64,000 nucleotides of DNA from Diphasiastrum complanatum (GCA_029204225.1 CM055095.1:39114141-39178140), one strand, 5' to 3'. Positions 10,002-21,201 are shown, counted from the stretch's first letter. Numbers and translations: made by a program. The notes: a model not told the origin generated them from the sequence alone.

Positions 10002-11864
10002 CTATGCTTGATGAAGGAATTTTTGCTCAAAGTTTTGGTGAGCAAATCTGCAATACAAGATGATGTGTCAATGTGCTCCAAGTAGATTTCCCCTCCAATG
10101 AGCTTCTCTCTCACGAAGTGATGTGCAACCTCAATGTGTTTGCTCCTTGCATGGAATATTGGATTGTTGGCAAGGGCTTGTGCTGAAATATTGTCACACA
10201 TGATCATAGGTAGATCATCTTTTTTTATTATCTTTAGCTCCACTAGCAACTCTTGATCCAAAGCACTTCTTTTGTTGTAGTAGTAATTGCCTTATATTTA
10301 GCTTCACAAGATGAGAGTGATATAGTATCTTGATTTTTGGAAAGCCAAGATATCAAGTTTCCTCCAAGATATATGACATATGCACTTGTAGATTTCCGAT
10401 CTGCTTTATCACTTGCAAACTCTGAGTCAGAATAGCCAACTATAGAAAGATCTTCACTTTTATATAACAAACCATAATCATAAGTTGAAGATATGTACCT
10501 AAGTACCCTTTTGGCCATTTTCCAATGATGAATAGTAGGATTTTGCATAGCTTGGCTCAACTTATGAATACTAAAACTTATATCAGGCCTAGTTATGGTG
10601 AGCCAAATTAAGGAGCCTATAAGACTCCTAAAAAGAGTGATGTCCACAAAGGATCTTTCATCACCTTTGTTAGGGTCTTTTACAATTCGCTCCATAGGGG
10701 TTTCAGTACTCTTACAATCTAGCATATTGAACTTCTCTAACATTGAAAGAGCATACTTGGATTGACATACAAAAGCTTTCTCATTATGGAAGTCAATCTC
10801 TAGTCCTAATATGTAATGAATTTTTCCAAGCTCTTGCATCTTGAATTCTTTTCCAAGTGCAATTTCGGTTTCCTCAACTAACTTGATACAACTTCCTATT
10901 AGGATAATATCATCAACATAAATGAGAAGAATGACAATATCTCTATCATAAAAGCTGACATACAAGGAAGGATCATAGTTACTAATATTAAATCATAGTG
11001 AATCAAGAAAAAGTGTTAAGTCGAGAATACCACGATCTTGGAGCTTGCTTTAGTCCATATAGACTTTTGAAGAGCAAGCAAACTTTGTTCTCATCTTGGA
11101 TGAACCCAATTGGTTGATCCATATAAATCTCTTCTTCTAGATATCCATTTAGAAATGCATTAGAGACATCTAGTTGAAAAACTTGCCATCTGAAAAAACA
11201 TGCAATAGAAATTATGATTCTAATTGATACCATCTTTGCAACTGGAGCAAAAGTCTCTTCATAATCAAGTCCATAAACCTAAGAAAAATAGTTTGCACAA
11301 AGTCTTGCCTTGTACTTGTTGATTGTGCCATCTTGATTATATTTGACTCGAAAAACCCATTTGCAACCAATGGTGTGCTTGTTGGATGGAAGACCACAAG
11401 CTCCCATGACTTTTTGGCAATCAATGCATCATATTCCTCTTTCATGGCTAGAAACCATTCCTTTGAGATGATAACTCCTCCTTAGACAAAAGAGCAACTT
11501 CACAAAAAGCTTGCATTCTCATAAGAATTCAACTTGAAGATTCCACCATATCTAGATCCATTAGCTAGGATCTCATCATTTTTCTTGATAAAGCAAATAA
11601 TGGAATTGAATTTTACATCCAACCACAGTCAAGCAACTTTCCAACACTTATCAAGTTCTTTGTAAGCTTAGGAACAAAAAGAACATTGGAAAGTGATATA
11701 ACTTTAGAAGAAGCAAATTTTAATGGAATGTTGCCAATCCCTTCAATAGAGCATTCATGATCATTTGCAGTATAAATAGATCTTTTAAGTCCTTTATAAG
11801 GTACAATAGAGTCAAAGGACTCCTTTGAACAACACATATGTGAAGAGGCTCCACTATCAATGTA
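10002..11864 (-). pseudogene. Element B, 3' half: protease end, partial RT and RNase H (integrase deleted)
   Basis: On the minus strand, the protease remainder (NDHECSIEGIGNIPLKF, LTKNLISVGKLLDCGW; 11837-11613) is followed within about 170 bases by the RT start (11445). The whole integrase has therefore been deleted. RT pieces include FQLDVSNAFLNG, LYGLKQAPRSWY (11233-11003) and the YVDDIIL active site (in 10965-10243). RNase H follows (SDSEFASDKADRKSTSAY, SSCEAKYKAI, NPIFHARSKHIEVAHHFVREKL). Several frameshifts interrupt it. The 3' LTR is lost at the fusion with element C. Confidence 0.85.
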
Positions 11865-11869
11865 CCATG
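11865..11869. repeat. 5-bp target-site duplication of element A (left)
   Basis: CCATG directly before the left LTR, repeated at 17190-17194 directly after the right LTR. Confidence 0.92.
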
Positions 11870-12523
11870 TGTGAAGGATTTCAGATCATTCAAGATCCAA
11901 TCCATGTCCCAAATCTTTGATTACAATAAGAAGCAAACCAACAATCCTGCCAATGTAGAAAAATCAGCATCTACATACAAAATGAGATGCAAACTCTAAG
12001 AGATATTGATCAAACATGAACCAAAACATAAAATATGTTTGTTGTCCATACAATTACAGTACCCTACTGTATTTCACACGTGTGGAACCGAAAATAGCAA
12101 TAAATGATCATTCTACACACAAGATTGCAAGATAACACCAAGATAGTGCACCAATGAGTAGTAGAACCCAAAGAGAACCATGTATAATGATGAAATGAGA
12201 GATAGAAGAGAGAAGATATGTCTCTCCATGAGTTACATCCTTGTATAGAGTTTCCAAACCCTATTTGGCCACTTGGCTTTCCCTCCAAAATGTAAACCCT
12301 ACTATTTTTGGGTCTAGATTCAATGTACCCAAAGTTCAAATTTGAATCTCTCTCAAACTCGACTACCAACTTTCCCACACTTTCCAAAAGTGTTTATTGA
12401 ATGTATTTTGAACTAATATAACTTCAAAAAGTTTATCTCTAAGTCTAAAATGAGTTTTGGCCTTTTATTGACAATTTACCAATATGTGACTAAACTAGAC
12501 TAAACTAGTTGAAATCTCTCACA
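11870..12523 (-). mobile_element. 3' LTR of element A
   Basis: 654 bases, TGTGAAGG...CTCTCACA on the plus strand, with TGTGA/TCACA inverted ends. It carries a CACACGTGTG palindrome at 12075-12084. The adjacent polypurine tract is GAAGAGGGAG on minus (12524-12533). Confidence 0.93.
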
Positions 12524-15500
12524 CTCCCTCTTCAACTAGTTTTGGCATAGTTTTGACAATAGAACTTTGATCCAACTTTAGAATGATCTCCATCCTAAGT
12601 ATAGATCTTCTTTCTAAGGTTCTAAAGTATCGTTCATAATTGATATAGAGAATAGTGTCCAAATTGGATGCTTCACTATTTCTTACATCAATTTTACACA
12701 TCAAGATATAACTAGAACATGAAGAACCAAATAGAATGTAAATGAAATGATTCCTCCATGTTCCAAACTTTGAAATCTTTGGAAAATTACAGCAACCAAA
12801 CAATAAATGTGAGTGATGACCATTTGCTTGCTTGTCTCCTCCAACTTTGTCCTTTCTTGATATGTCTCCACCATAAAACTCCATGAATGAGCCTCCATCT
12901 CCATCTTGCCACAAGATATCATCAACACTTGATGACTTGGCCATGAATGAGTGACATAATGAACCTCCAATAGCTTCATTTCCATCAGCAAAACCAGCCA
13001 AGATTGCTAGTACAACTCCAACAATAAGATATTGCAAGACAATGTAGCTAGTTTGTCCATATCTTGACAATTTGCACACATCCACATGAAATAGCTCAAA
13101 CATGAGATAAAACAAGTAAAGTAAGCTTGAACAACACTTACTTGCTGCTCCTTTGAACTTAATTGAGTCTTCAATAAGCTGCAAAAACAGATCCATAACA
13201 TCTTTGCCAATTACCTCTCCTTTGATGCTCTTGACTAGCTCCAAATTGTCACCTTTCCTTTTGTGTTGTTGAAGCCCTTTGAGACCAACCTCTTGATCTT
13301 CCTCTTGATCATCAAAGTCATTGAACAAACTTTGTTTTCCAAATCCATTACTTTCTTTTCCAGTATGAAAACCATGAGAATCAATATCCACTTGCATAGC
13401 ATCATCTACACAAGAAAATTCTCCAAAACATGTGAGTAAAGCAAAATGAGTCGCTTCCACTTGCTTACCTTTCTTTTGATCATCAAAGATATCAAAGATA
13501 TGAATATCTTCAGACCTGAACCTCTGGAAATACTCCCTCTCAAACATATGATCTAGATTCAACAAGATATCATCAATGCTTGATCTTGATCTTCCATAAA
13601 GGTTAGTGAAAACAATGTCACCAATGTCACCATCATAAATCAAAAGATAGATTCCAAACTTTCCATCCAACATGATGTAGAGTAGGTGAAGATGAGTATC
13701 AAACCTAATAAATCCAGCCTTCTTGAGTCCATAACAAACCTCAATAAGCTCACCAATGAGATCTCCCTTGTCTTGAAGAAATTGCCTCTCGATTTGCTCC
13801 ATGTAGTCTTCTCTAACCAACCTTTTGCCATCTCGATCACGAATGATCAATTCACAATCATAGAATCCTTTGAGTTGATGAAGAGATGTGAGATCCATGC
13901 CTTGGATCTTCCCAAGAACTAATCTTCCATTGCTCTTTCCTTCATAAGAATCCCTCTTAATGATTTCATCATAAGAAGTAGAAACCTCAAAAACATTAGA
14001 AGCCATGAAAAATATGATTAGTACCTTCAACATAAGGATGATTGAAGTACTCTCTTTTTTCAAACAAGAACTTCTAATCAATGTTTTAGGTAATGAATCA
14101 TATGATAATGATTCTTCCTCACTATCATTCACAATGACATCATTCAAAGTACATCCTACTTTGAACTCTTCACATACTTCTCTTCTTCTTGACTTGTGAC
14201 TATCTCCCTCACTAAGTCTCTTGATAGAACCATTTGATCTACTCTCTTTATGAATACATGTGACTTCACTTGCTAGAAAAATGACTTTCTTGGACTCATC
14301 ACAAAAGAATGTAGAGGAACCACCTCCTTCATGCATGCACCTAGCAACGTCTTTTGACATATGATCAAAGAAATCATTAACAACAATCTTTTCCAAGGAA
14401 GAACCTTCACCTCCATTGATGAAGTTAGCTCTTTCCTTATCTTTTGCATGCTTGCACTTGCCATGAAGAACCTTTGAAACACCATCATTATCCTCAAGAC
14501 TAGCCAAGTTAGCACAAAGATGAACATCTCCAAGAAGCATATTAGATCTTGACCTAGATCTAGCATAAGGAAGCTTTTTAGACTTTGCATAAGATCCACC
14601 AATCTTATTGATGCTAAAAGGTAACTTTGGAAAGTTGAGACCAATCTCCTTTTCCATTCCATCCTTTTTGTTAGCCATAACAAAAGCATCAAGCTTGAAA
14701 AGTCTACCTTGTCTATTGCCCCTAGCAACCAATATTTTTTCCTTTGTAATGCAACAAACATCACCACCAAACTTTACCATGTATCCTTTCTCTATCATTT
14801 GACCAACACTTAGCAGTTTCTTTGAAAGTGAAGGAATGTAAAGAGCACCATCAAGTCTTGCTTTCCTATTAGTAGAGAGACAAATAGGAATTGAACCAAT
14901 ACCTTCAATCACACACTCACCACCATGTGAATTGGCCATGTGAATTGCTTTCTTGGCTCCATCATAAGTGACCAAAGAAGTAAAGAACTCCTTGTGACTA
15001 GTCATGTGTGAGCTAGCTCCACTATCAATCCACCATGAATCTTTGTCACCTTCACTTGATATTGGACTTGATGAACACATCAAAAGAGAATCACCACCAC
15101 CTAGACCCTCATCATTAGTAGTAAAGTTGATTTGCTTGCTACCTTCATCTCTTTGCTTCTTCAAACATTCATTTGCAAAATGCCCTTTGATTCCACAATA
15201 AAAGCATTTCAACTTAGACTTATCTTTCTTTTTGCCAAAAGAAGAAGTCTCACCTTGATCTTGCCCTTTAGACCACTTGCCTTTGCCTTTGCCCTTGAAC
15301 TTGCCTTTGATGAACATGGCATCCTCTTCATAATGAGATGTCGATGTAGATCCACCTCCTCTTGATTGAAGCCTATACTCCTCATTCACCAAGATCTCTT
15401 GCAAATCCACAATACTTGGCAAAGTCTTTTGTATAGCAAAACTTTGAACAAGATTAGCATGATCATCCAACAAGCCATTAAGTATAACTTGAACAAGTTC

Positions 15501-15938
15501 TACCTCCTTAATGCTTTCATCAATACATGCTAACTCATCATTGAATGCTTTAACTCTCAAAACAAAAGCATGGGTACTCTCTTCCTTCTTTTGCAAAATT
15601 TGAAAGATTTGCCTCCTAAGAGTAAGCACTCTTGATGTAGACTTGGATTCATAAAGCTTCTTCAAAGCTTCCCAAGCCTCCAAAGATGATGTGCACTTAG
15701 CAACTTCCTTGAGAAGTTCATTGGTAACATTCATCTTAATCATGTGTAGAGCTTTCTTTGCTCTCTTGTCATACCTCACTTGATCTTGTTGAGTTGCTGG
15801 TCTCTCCTCCAAACCTACAACAATCTCCATCAACTCATTCATCTCCAATAAGGCCTCCATCCTCACCTTCCAAGTAGAATAGTTGATTGAGGTAAGCCTA
15901 TCATTGCTCTCCAACATAGATCCACCACTTGTAGCCAT
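12519..15938 (-). CDS. Gag-protease polyprotein with replaced pol region (element A)
   Basis: The frame is open from 16007, but the start matching other copies is MATSGGSML at 15938; numbering here counts from 16007. Residues about 30-250 are copia Gag; 268-281 a CCHC zinc knuckle (CFYCGIKGHFANEC); 328-331 the DSGA aspartic-protease site, with the rest of protease to about 445. A remnant (KSKKLPYARSRSRS, about 475) marks where GAG-pre-integrase would end. From about 490 to 1130 no integrase, RT or RNase H motif is present. Residues about 735-800 (ELIEVCYGLKKAGFIRFD...IMLDGKF..YDGD) resemble the catalytic loop and metal-binding segment of kinase-like folds. A short tract near 845-860 (DQKKGKQV) echoes the normal integrase-RT linker. 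Residues about 861-1135 recur in element C and at 29280-29683. The end, KLVEEGV, and the LTR-supplied stop match the autonomous polyprotein. One continuous frame of this length is unlikely by chance in a decaying element. Confidence 0.85.
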   Translation of the reverse strand: MATSGGSMLESNDRLTSINYSTWKVRMEALLEMNELMEIVVGLEERPATQQDQVRYDKRAKKALHMIKMNVTNELLKEVAKCTSSLEAWEALKKLYESKSTSRVLTLRRQIFQILQKKEESTHAFVLRVKAFNDELACIDESIKEVELVQVILNGLLDDHANLVQSFAIQKTLPSIVDLQEILVNEEYRLQSRGGGSTSTSHYEEDAMFIKGKFKGKGKGKWSKGQDQGETSSFGKKKDKSKLKCFYCGIKGHFANECLKKQRDEGSKQINFTTNDEGLGGGDSLLMCSSSPISSEGDKDSWWIDSGASSHMTSHKEFFTSLVTYDGAKKAIHMANSHGGECVIEGIGSIPICLSTNRKARLDGALYIPSLSKKLLSVGQMIEKGYMVKFGGDVCCITKEKILVARGNRQGRLFKLDAFVMANKKDGMEKEIGLNFPKLPFSINKIGGSYAKSKKLPYARSRSRSNMLLGDVHLCANLASLEDNDGVSKVLHGKCKHAKDKERANFINGGEGSSLEKIVVNDFFDHMSKDVARCMHEGGGSSTFFCDESKKVIFLASEVTCIHKESRSNGSIKRLSEGDSHKSRRREVCEEFKVGCTLNDVIVNDSEEESLSYDSLPKTLIRSSCLKKESTSIILMLKVLIIFFMASNVFEVSTSYDEIIKRDSYEGKSNGRLVLGKIQGMDLTSLHQLKGFYDCELIIRDRDGKRLVREDYMEQIERQFLQDKGDLIGELIEVCYGLKKAGFIRFDTHLHLLYIMLDGKFGIYLLIYDGDIGDIVFTNLYGRSRSSIDDILLNLDHMFEREYFQRFRSEDIHIFDIFDDQKKGKQVEATHFALLTCFGEFSCVDDAMQVDIDSHGFHTGKESNGFGKQSLFNDFDDQEEDQEVGLKGLQQHKRKGDNLELVKSIKGEVIGKDVMDLFLQLIEDSIKFKGAASKCCSSLLYLFYLMFELFHVDVCKLSRYGQTSYIVLQYLIVGVVLAILAGFADGNEAIGGSLCHSFMAKSSSVDDILWQDGDGGSFMEFYGGDISRKDKVGGDKQANGHHSHLLFGCCNFPKISKFGTWRNHFIYILFGSSCSSYILMCKIDVRNSEASNLDTILYINYERYFRTLERRSILRMEIILKLDQSSIVKTMPKLVEEGV

Positions 15939-16521
15939 GTTGAAGTGACCTGATCTTCTTCTTTCAACCTGTTCCAATGCACAAAGCACTCTCTTGAATG
16001 TCAACAAATGAACTCAAGAAGATATCACAAAGATATGGAACCTCTCAAATCTCTTCTAGCACTTCTAACTAGAAAATCAACACATAGAATAGTGAAATCT
16101 TGATCAACCTATGATCTATCCTCAATCTAATGATTCTTGACACTTACTAAGATTGAAACACACTCAAATGAAGTTCAGTAACCTCACAAACTAGAGATCC
16201 AATCAAAATTAGGGTTTTGACAAAATCACAAAAAATTGAATATCTCAAATTCTACATGCAATTTCTAGAAACTTGGTATATCTTCTTGTAGACTCCAATG
16301 AGACCTTCCTAATGCACCAAAAATCATCTAATTCCAGTAAGCCAAGTGTGAAATCGGAATTGATCAAGTATATAACCCTATATTGAGTTTTGACCTACAA
16401 AAGATCAATTCTACACATGCAAAAATGCTGATTTTTGAGTAGAGATCAATCTAGCATGCTCTAGCATTGGTAACTCCTCCAAAATCCTTGCTAAAGATGG
16501 CTGATCCTTTCATAACCTGAA
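15939..16521 (-). other. 5' leader of element A
   Basis: Untranslated leader between the primer-binding site and gag. It contains AGGGTTTTGACAAAATC and related words that also occur in the leader of element E (about 35380 and 47600), showing the families are related. No separate gene seen. Confidence 0.7.
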
Positions 16522-16541
16522 ACACAAGAGCTCTGATACCA
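16522..16541 (-). other. Primer-binding site of element A
   Basis: The minus strand reads TGGTATCAGAGCTCTTGTG directly after the 5' LTR. TGGTATCAGAGC is complementary to the 3' end of plant initiator-Met tRNA, the usual copia primer. Confidence 0.92.
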
Positions 16542-17189
16542 TGTGAAGGATTTCAGATCAATCAAGATCCAATCCATGTCCCAAATCTTTGGTTACAATA
16601 AGGAGCAAACCAACAATCCTGCCAATGTAGAAAAATCAGCATCTACATACAAAATGAGATGCAAAATCTAAGAGATATTGATCAAACATGAACCAAAATA
16701 TAAAATATGTTTGTTGTCCATACAATTACAGTACCCATTTCACACGTGTGGAACCAAAAATAGCAATAAATGATCATTCTACACACAAGATTGCAAGATA
16801 ACACCAAGATAGTGCACCAATGAGTAGTAGAACCCAAAGAGAACCATGTATAATGATGAAATGAGAGATAGAAGAGAGAAGATATGTCTCTCCATGAGTT
16901 ACATCCTTTTATAGAGTTTCCAAAACCTATTTGGCCACTTGGCTTTCCCTCCAAAATGTAAACCCTACTATTTTTGGGTCTAGATTCAATGTACCCAAAG
17001 TTCAAATTTGAATCTCTCTCAAACTCGACTACCAACTTTCCCACACTTTCCAAAAGTGTTTATTGAATGTATTTTGAGCTAATATAACTTCAAAAAGTTT
17101 ATCTCCAAGTCTAAAATGAGTTTTGGCCTCTTATTGACAATTTACCAATATGTGACTAAACTAGACTAAACTAGTTGAAATCTCTCACA
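16542..17189 (-). mobile_element. 5' LTR of element A
   Basis: 648 bases, aligned over its whole length with 11870-12523. It lacks a 6-base TACTGT segment just before the CACACGTGTG palindrome (16741-16750). A minus-strand TATA box (TATAAAAGG) lies near 16910. Confidence 0.93.
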
Positions 17190-17194
17190 CCATG
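17190..17194. repeat. 5-bp target-site duplication of element A (right)
   Basis: CCATG, matching 11865-11869. Confidence 0.92.
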
Positions 17195-18139
17195 CTCCAT
17201 CTTTCTTGAAGAGTGATGAAGAAAAGCTTGACACCATGAGTGATCCTTCTCCATCACTTGCAATAAAATCTTCTTCTTTCTCATTAGAGAGATTTGCTTG
17301 TTTGAGTTGATTTTTCTTTTTGAAGCAATTAGAGACATAGGGCCCCTTCTTGCTACAAAGGAAACAACTGATTTTCTTCTTCTTGGCCTTTGAAGTAGAA
17401 GGATGAGATGAGTCATCCTCTTCACCATCTTTGTCTCTTTCCTTGGCTTTGTCTTTGTTGAAAACTTGAGAAAACTGGTTCTTGCTTCTTCCTTTATGCT
17501 TGTCCTTGACAAAGAGAGCTTTGTCACTTCCAATATGCTCGAGTTTGTTCATCCTAAAAAGTTTGTAACTTTGTCTAGCTTCTTTAGAGATGAGAATTCC
17601 TTGAAGAGTTTCTAAATTGGGCAACTCCTCCTTAATGGCAAAGGATTTAACAAGATTATCATAGTCTTCTTTTAAGCCATTTAGAATGACTTGTACTAGC
17701 TCATCTTGATTGATTGTGCACCAACACAAGCAAGCTCCCTATGAAGATCTTTTACTCTCAGAACATAATTTGATGCACTCTCCTCACTTCTTTGAAAACT
17801 TTGAAAAATATGATTTCTAAGAGGGAGTATTCTAGAAGTGTTCTTAGCTTCATAGATGGACTTAAGTGCATCCCAAGCATCTTTGGCAGTGGTGCAAGAT
17901 CCTATTTCTTTTAAAATCTCATTAGAGACATTCATTTTAATGAAGTGTAGAGCCATTCTAGCTCTCTTCCTATACTTTGGTATTTCAAGCTGTGCTTGAG
18001 GCTCCTCCTCAATACCAAGTACTATGTCCATAACATCCTGGAGTATAAGAATAGACTCCATCCTTACCTTCCATATTGAGTAATTAGAGGTACTTAGTCT
18101 TTCACTTGCTTCTAGGAGATATCATCCCACAGATGCCAT
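17195..18139 (-). pseudogene. Element B, 5' half: copia gag to start of protease
   Basis: Minus-strand gag of a family distinct from A, C and G (GIEEEPQAQLEIPKYRKRARM). The likely start codon at 18139 is followed by a stop at codon 6 (ATG...GGA TGA). A frameshift near 17700 separates the frames 18061-17696 and 17729-17166. The zinc knuckle reads CFLCSKKGPYVSNC, with the metal-binding His replaced by Pro. The coding region is cut at the protease by element A and resumes at 11864. Non-functional. Confidence 0.88.
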
Positions 18140-18699
18140 ATTGTGAAGACTTCTTGTTATTGAACAATTATATGTTTGAGCTTGTTCCAATCAGACTTGA
18201 TGTTGCTACTCTCTTTCACTATAGGTATTTTCAAGGGTGTGCTACATGTGACAAACTTGAAACTATATTTGAGCTAGATCTCAAATATTCCACAAAACAT
18301 GATAATCTAGATCAGTCTCTCAAAATGGATTGCGGCACATAGACAAGTTTGAATTCTACTTTTGGCACATGTTACAAAAGAAAAAACTAATGATTCACAA
18401 AAGGCTCAAAGGTGTTCAATAAGATCAAACTTTGTCTTAATCTTCAGTTTCTTGTGTTGGATACTCAAAACAATGGATTAAAAATCAAGCAAGATGTGGC
18501 GCAAGCGAGGGAGAGAGACTGTTTCGTTTTCGTCTTCTCTCCTCTGATTCGCGAACAATTTTCTTTCTTTGAATTTTCTTTTTCATGCGGAAGCCCTTAC
18601 AGGATCCCAGACACTCGACTACGCATCACAAAACATATTTTATTCTAGCAATCAAGAGACACAGCACAAGGCCAAGAGATACACGAAATAGAACGACTA
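18140..18699. other. Unassigned DNA upstream of element B gag
   Basis: Expected to hold the leader and 5' LTR of element B, but I cannot find a convincing primer-binding site or LTR boundary. No gene seen. Confidence 0.45.
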
Positions 18700-19275
18700 T
18701 ATTGTCAGTTTGGTTTTAGAGTGAGATCGTCAGTGTCTCGCTCGTTGGCGGATTGACTCTCTGCTCTTTCGTTGTGTTCTGCTCGTTGGCAGACTTTCAT
18801 GCACAAGTATGGTATTTTGCCTTCTTACTCTATTCACTACATCTCTCTCTGTTTCTTACAGATCTCTGTATTCACTATCTCTCTTCTTCTAGTTATGATC
18901 CAGAGAGGATCGTTTATACCTCCATTGTGTGGAGTTTACAAGATAGGAAAATGTAGAATTACAAGACTAGTTAACGCTAATCAACTAGTTAGTTAGTCTT
19001 CGTCGTTGCTATTCATTTCAGTTGGGCACGAAGCCCGCTGAGCTGCCAGCTGGCAGCTCAGAGGATTTTTCTTCGTTTGTTTCATTCTTTTGATTTCTTT
19101 TCGTAGTCTTCATTCTGCGCCCCTTTGCGGTTTGCGGTCCTGGAGGTCTATTTATGATTCGCGAATCGTTCGTGCTTCGAGTCAAAGATACGTTAACTGT
19201 CGCGAATTGTTCTCGTTCGACCTTTGTGTCTTGTTTGTGTTGTGACAAAGTTGCAGGAGTTCACCATTTCTGACA
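18700..19275 (-). mobile_element. 3' LTR of a second copia family (element D)
   Basis: The sequence ends ...TTTCTGACA, followed by the polypurine-tract complement CTCCCTCTTGA and pol coding sequence on minus. The same LTR occurs without pol at about 55875-56454; shared landmarks include TCTCGCTCGTTGGCG, GTGTGGAGTTTA, GAGCTGCCAG(C/T)TGGCAG and AAAGTTGCAGGAGTTCACC. The left boundary is approximate. Confidence 0.75.
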
Positions 19276-20220
19276 CTCCCTCTTGAATCTTGCAGCTTTG
19301 TTCGTTCAATCCAATTGTCTCTCTTTGCTTGGTAAAGAGTGGCTTGTCGAGCGGTTTTGTGAGGAGATTTGCAATCATACTTTATGATTTTATGAACTGG
19401 ACCTGGAGCTCTCCTTTCGAGATCAAATCTCGAATGTGATGGTACTTCAGAGGAATGTGCTTCGTCTTTGAATGGAAGACATGATCCTGGGACAGATAGA
19501 TGGCACTCTAGGAGTCCATCATCATCGTGTTTGGCCCCTCTTGTGGTATCTCGATTGCCTCCAACATCATTCGCAACCACACTACCTCATTCACCACTTT
19601 TGAGGCTGCGACATACTCAGCTTCGCAAGAGGATTGAGCTACCAGGGTTTGCTTTTTGCATATCCAGCTGATTGCAGCTCTGCACGCTATTGTACATCCC
19701 CCAGTAATGGACTTGCTGTCATCTTTGCAGCTCGCCCAACTCGCATCACTGTAGTAATGCAGCTCGAATCATTTCTCTTTGTTTCTAGCTCTATAGGTGA
19801 ATCCAATATTCTAGGTACCCTTCAGATACTGTAGGATTCGTTGGGCCATTTGCCAATTTGCTAGACTAGGATTGGAACAGAATCGGCTCAATGCGTAAAT
19901 AGAGAAGGCCAGATCTGGTCTGGTACAAATTGTCAAGCACATCAGACTCCCGATTAAGTTCTGGTTGGGTATACCTGCCATCTTCTATTCTTCCTCTTCT
20001 GTTTTTGGGCAATCTTGTTTCGTGAGATTGTCTCCAACTATCATTGGTGTGGCTTTCTCTTTGCAGTCCATCATGTGGTACTACTTCAGCACTTTTGTGG
20101 CGTATTCTGACTGACTCAAGTGCATTTTGCCATTTATTCGATCTCTTCTGATCTCCAACCCTAGGCATTTTGTTGCTTCTCCAAGATCTGTGATTTCGTA
20201 GCTTTTATAAATCTAACTCT
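19276..20220 (-). pseudogene. Copia pol fragment: RT end and RNase H (element D)
   Basis: The minus strand encodes, across several frames, a Tork-like copia RT/RNase H end. Recognisable pieces are the GSLMCLT...RPDLAFSI helix region near 19900-19970, SQSEYATKVL near 20110, an RNase H SCEAEYVAA segment near 19620, and TKPLDKPLFTKQR near 19320-19350. The final QEGVSEM leads into the polypurine tract. Frameshifts and stops throughout. Confidence 0.75.
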
Positions 20221-20540
20221 TTGTGTCTTTGATCAGCATCAAGGAAGTTCCTATCATCGGTTGGAGGTGATAAAGGAGCCGGAGACCGTAATATTGCGGT
20301 CTACTGCAGTTGGATACAGTTTCACTGTGCAAGGAGGTCACTACAGATCAATGCTGTCATTTGCGTTGAATGTGATCTCGTTTTCAATAGTGAAATAGAG
20401 AGATAAATTGTCGAATAGATCGTTAATGCAGGCTGTGGTTTTGGAATAGGCTGTGCATATCCGGTCTGATCGTTGGTGGAACTGTCTAGGGGCTAGCGTG
20501 GATCTGGGTCGATGGAAGTAGACCGTCTATTGACAGTTGT
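20221..20540. other. Unassigned DNA
   Basis: No supported feature. The sequence lies between the element D pol fragment and the minisatellite. Confidence 0.5.
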
Positions 20541-21010
20541 CTGAGGCTGTCGGTTGAGATCTGACTGAGGCCTTCGGTTGAGATCTGACTGATGGGCGTC
20601 GGTTGAGATTGGACTGAAGGCCATCAGTTGAGATCTGAGAGATGGGCGTCGGTCGAGATCTAACTGATGGGCTTCAGCTAAGATGTAACTGAAGGCCGTC
20701 GGTTGAGATAGGTCTGAAGGCTGTCGGTTGAGATCCGAGAGATGTGCGTCGGTTGAGATCTAACTGATGGCCTTCGGTTGAGATTGGATTGATGGCCGTC
20801 GGTTGAGATAAGTCTGAAGGCCGTCGGTTGAGATAGGATTGAAGGCCATCGGTTGAGATCCGAGAGATGGGCGTCGGTTGAGATCTAACTGATGGGCTTC
20901 GGTTGAGATTATACTGATGGCCGTCGGTTGAGATAAGTCTAAAGGCCGTCGATTGAGATAGGATTGTAGCGCATCGGTTGAGGTGTGAGAGATGGCTTTG
21001 GTGCCGGTTG
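20541..21010. repeat. 25-bp minisatellite, about 18 units, with 5-unit higher-order pattern
   Basis: The unit is close to GGCCGTCGGTTGAGAT followed by a variable 9-base tail. Tails cycle in the order CTAACTGAT, TTxxACTGAT, AAGTCTGAA, AGGATTGAA, CCGAGAGAT, giving a 125-base higher-order repeat seen at least twice. Because 25 is not a multiple of 3 and stops are absent, spurious long minus-strand ORFs appear in two frames. The array lies in what would be the internal 5' region of an element whose LTR starts at 21202. Confidence 0.92.
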
Positions 21011-21201
21011 AGATGGAACCGTGGCTCAGCTGGGAATGGAGCGTGAAGTGTTTGTTGAGGAGTGCGGTTCGTAGTAAGCCGGTTTTGAAAATGGTGTGCT
21101 CTGATATGAAAGCATGGAAGTGCGGAGAGAAATGGTTGTAGAGCATAGATCATAATGGTTTGAGCTATGTAATGTCTGTGGAGCTATGGAATGGCGCCAA
21201 A

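Larger units (their letters stand above)
11870..17189 (-). mobile_element. Copia element A: complete, non-autonomous, nested in element B
   Basis: A 5.3-kb element bounded by two LTRs and a CCATG target duplication, inserted in the protease region of element B. On the minus strand the order is 5' LTR (17189-16542), primer-binding site, about 600-base leader, one long ORF, polypurine tract and 3' LTR (12523-11870). By eye the two LTRs differ by about eleven substitutions and one 6-base indel, which suggests a fairly recent insertion. Integrase, RT and RNase H are not encoded, so its movement would depend on another element such as G. Confidence 0.93.

Noticed and set aside
20674..21153. Two overlapping minus-strand ORFs of 128 and 159 codons with LNRRPSDLSQPTA-type repeats
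   Set aside because: They arise from a 25-bp tandem repeat lacking stops, in more than one frame; the period is not a multiple of three.
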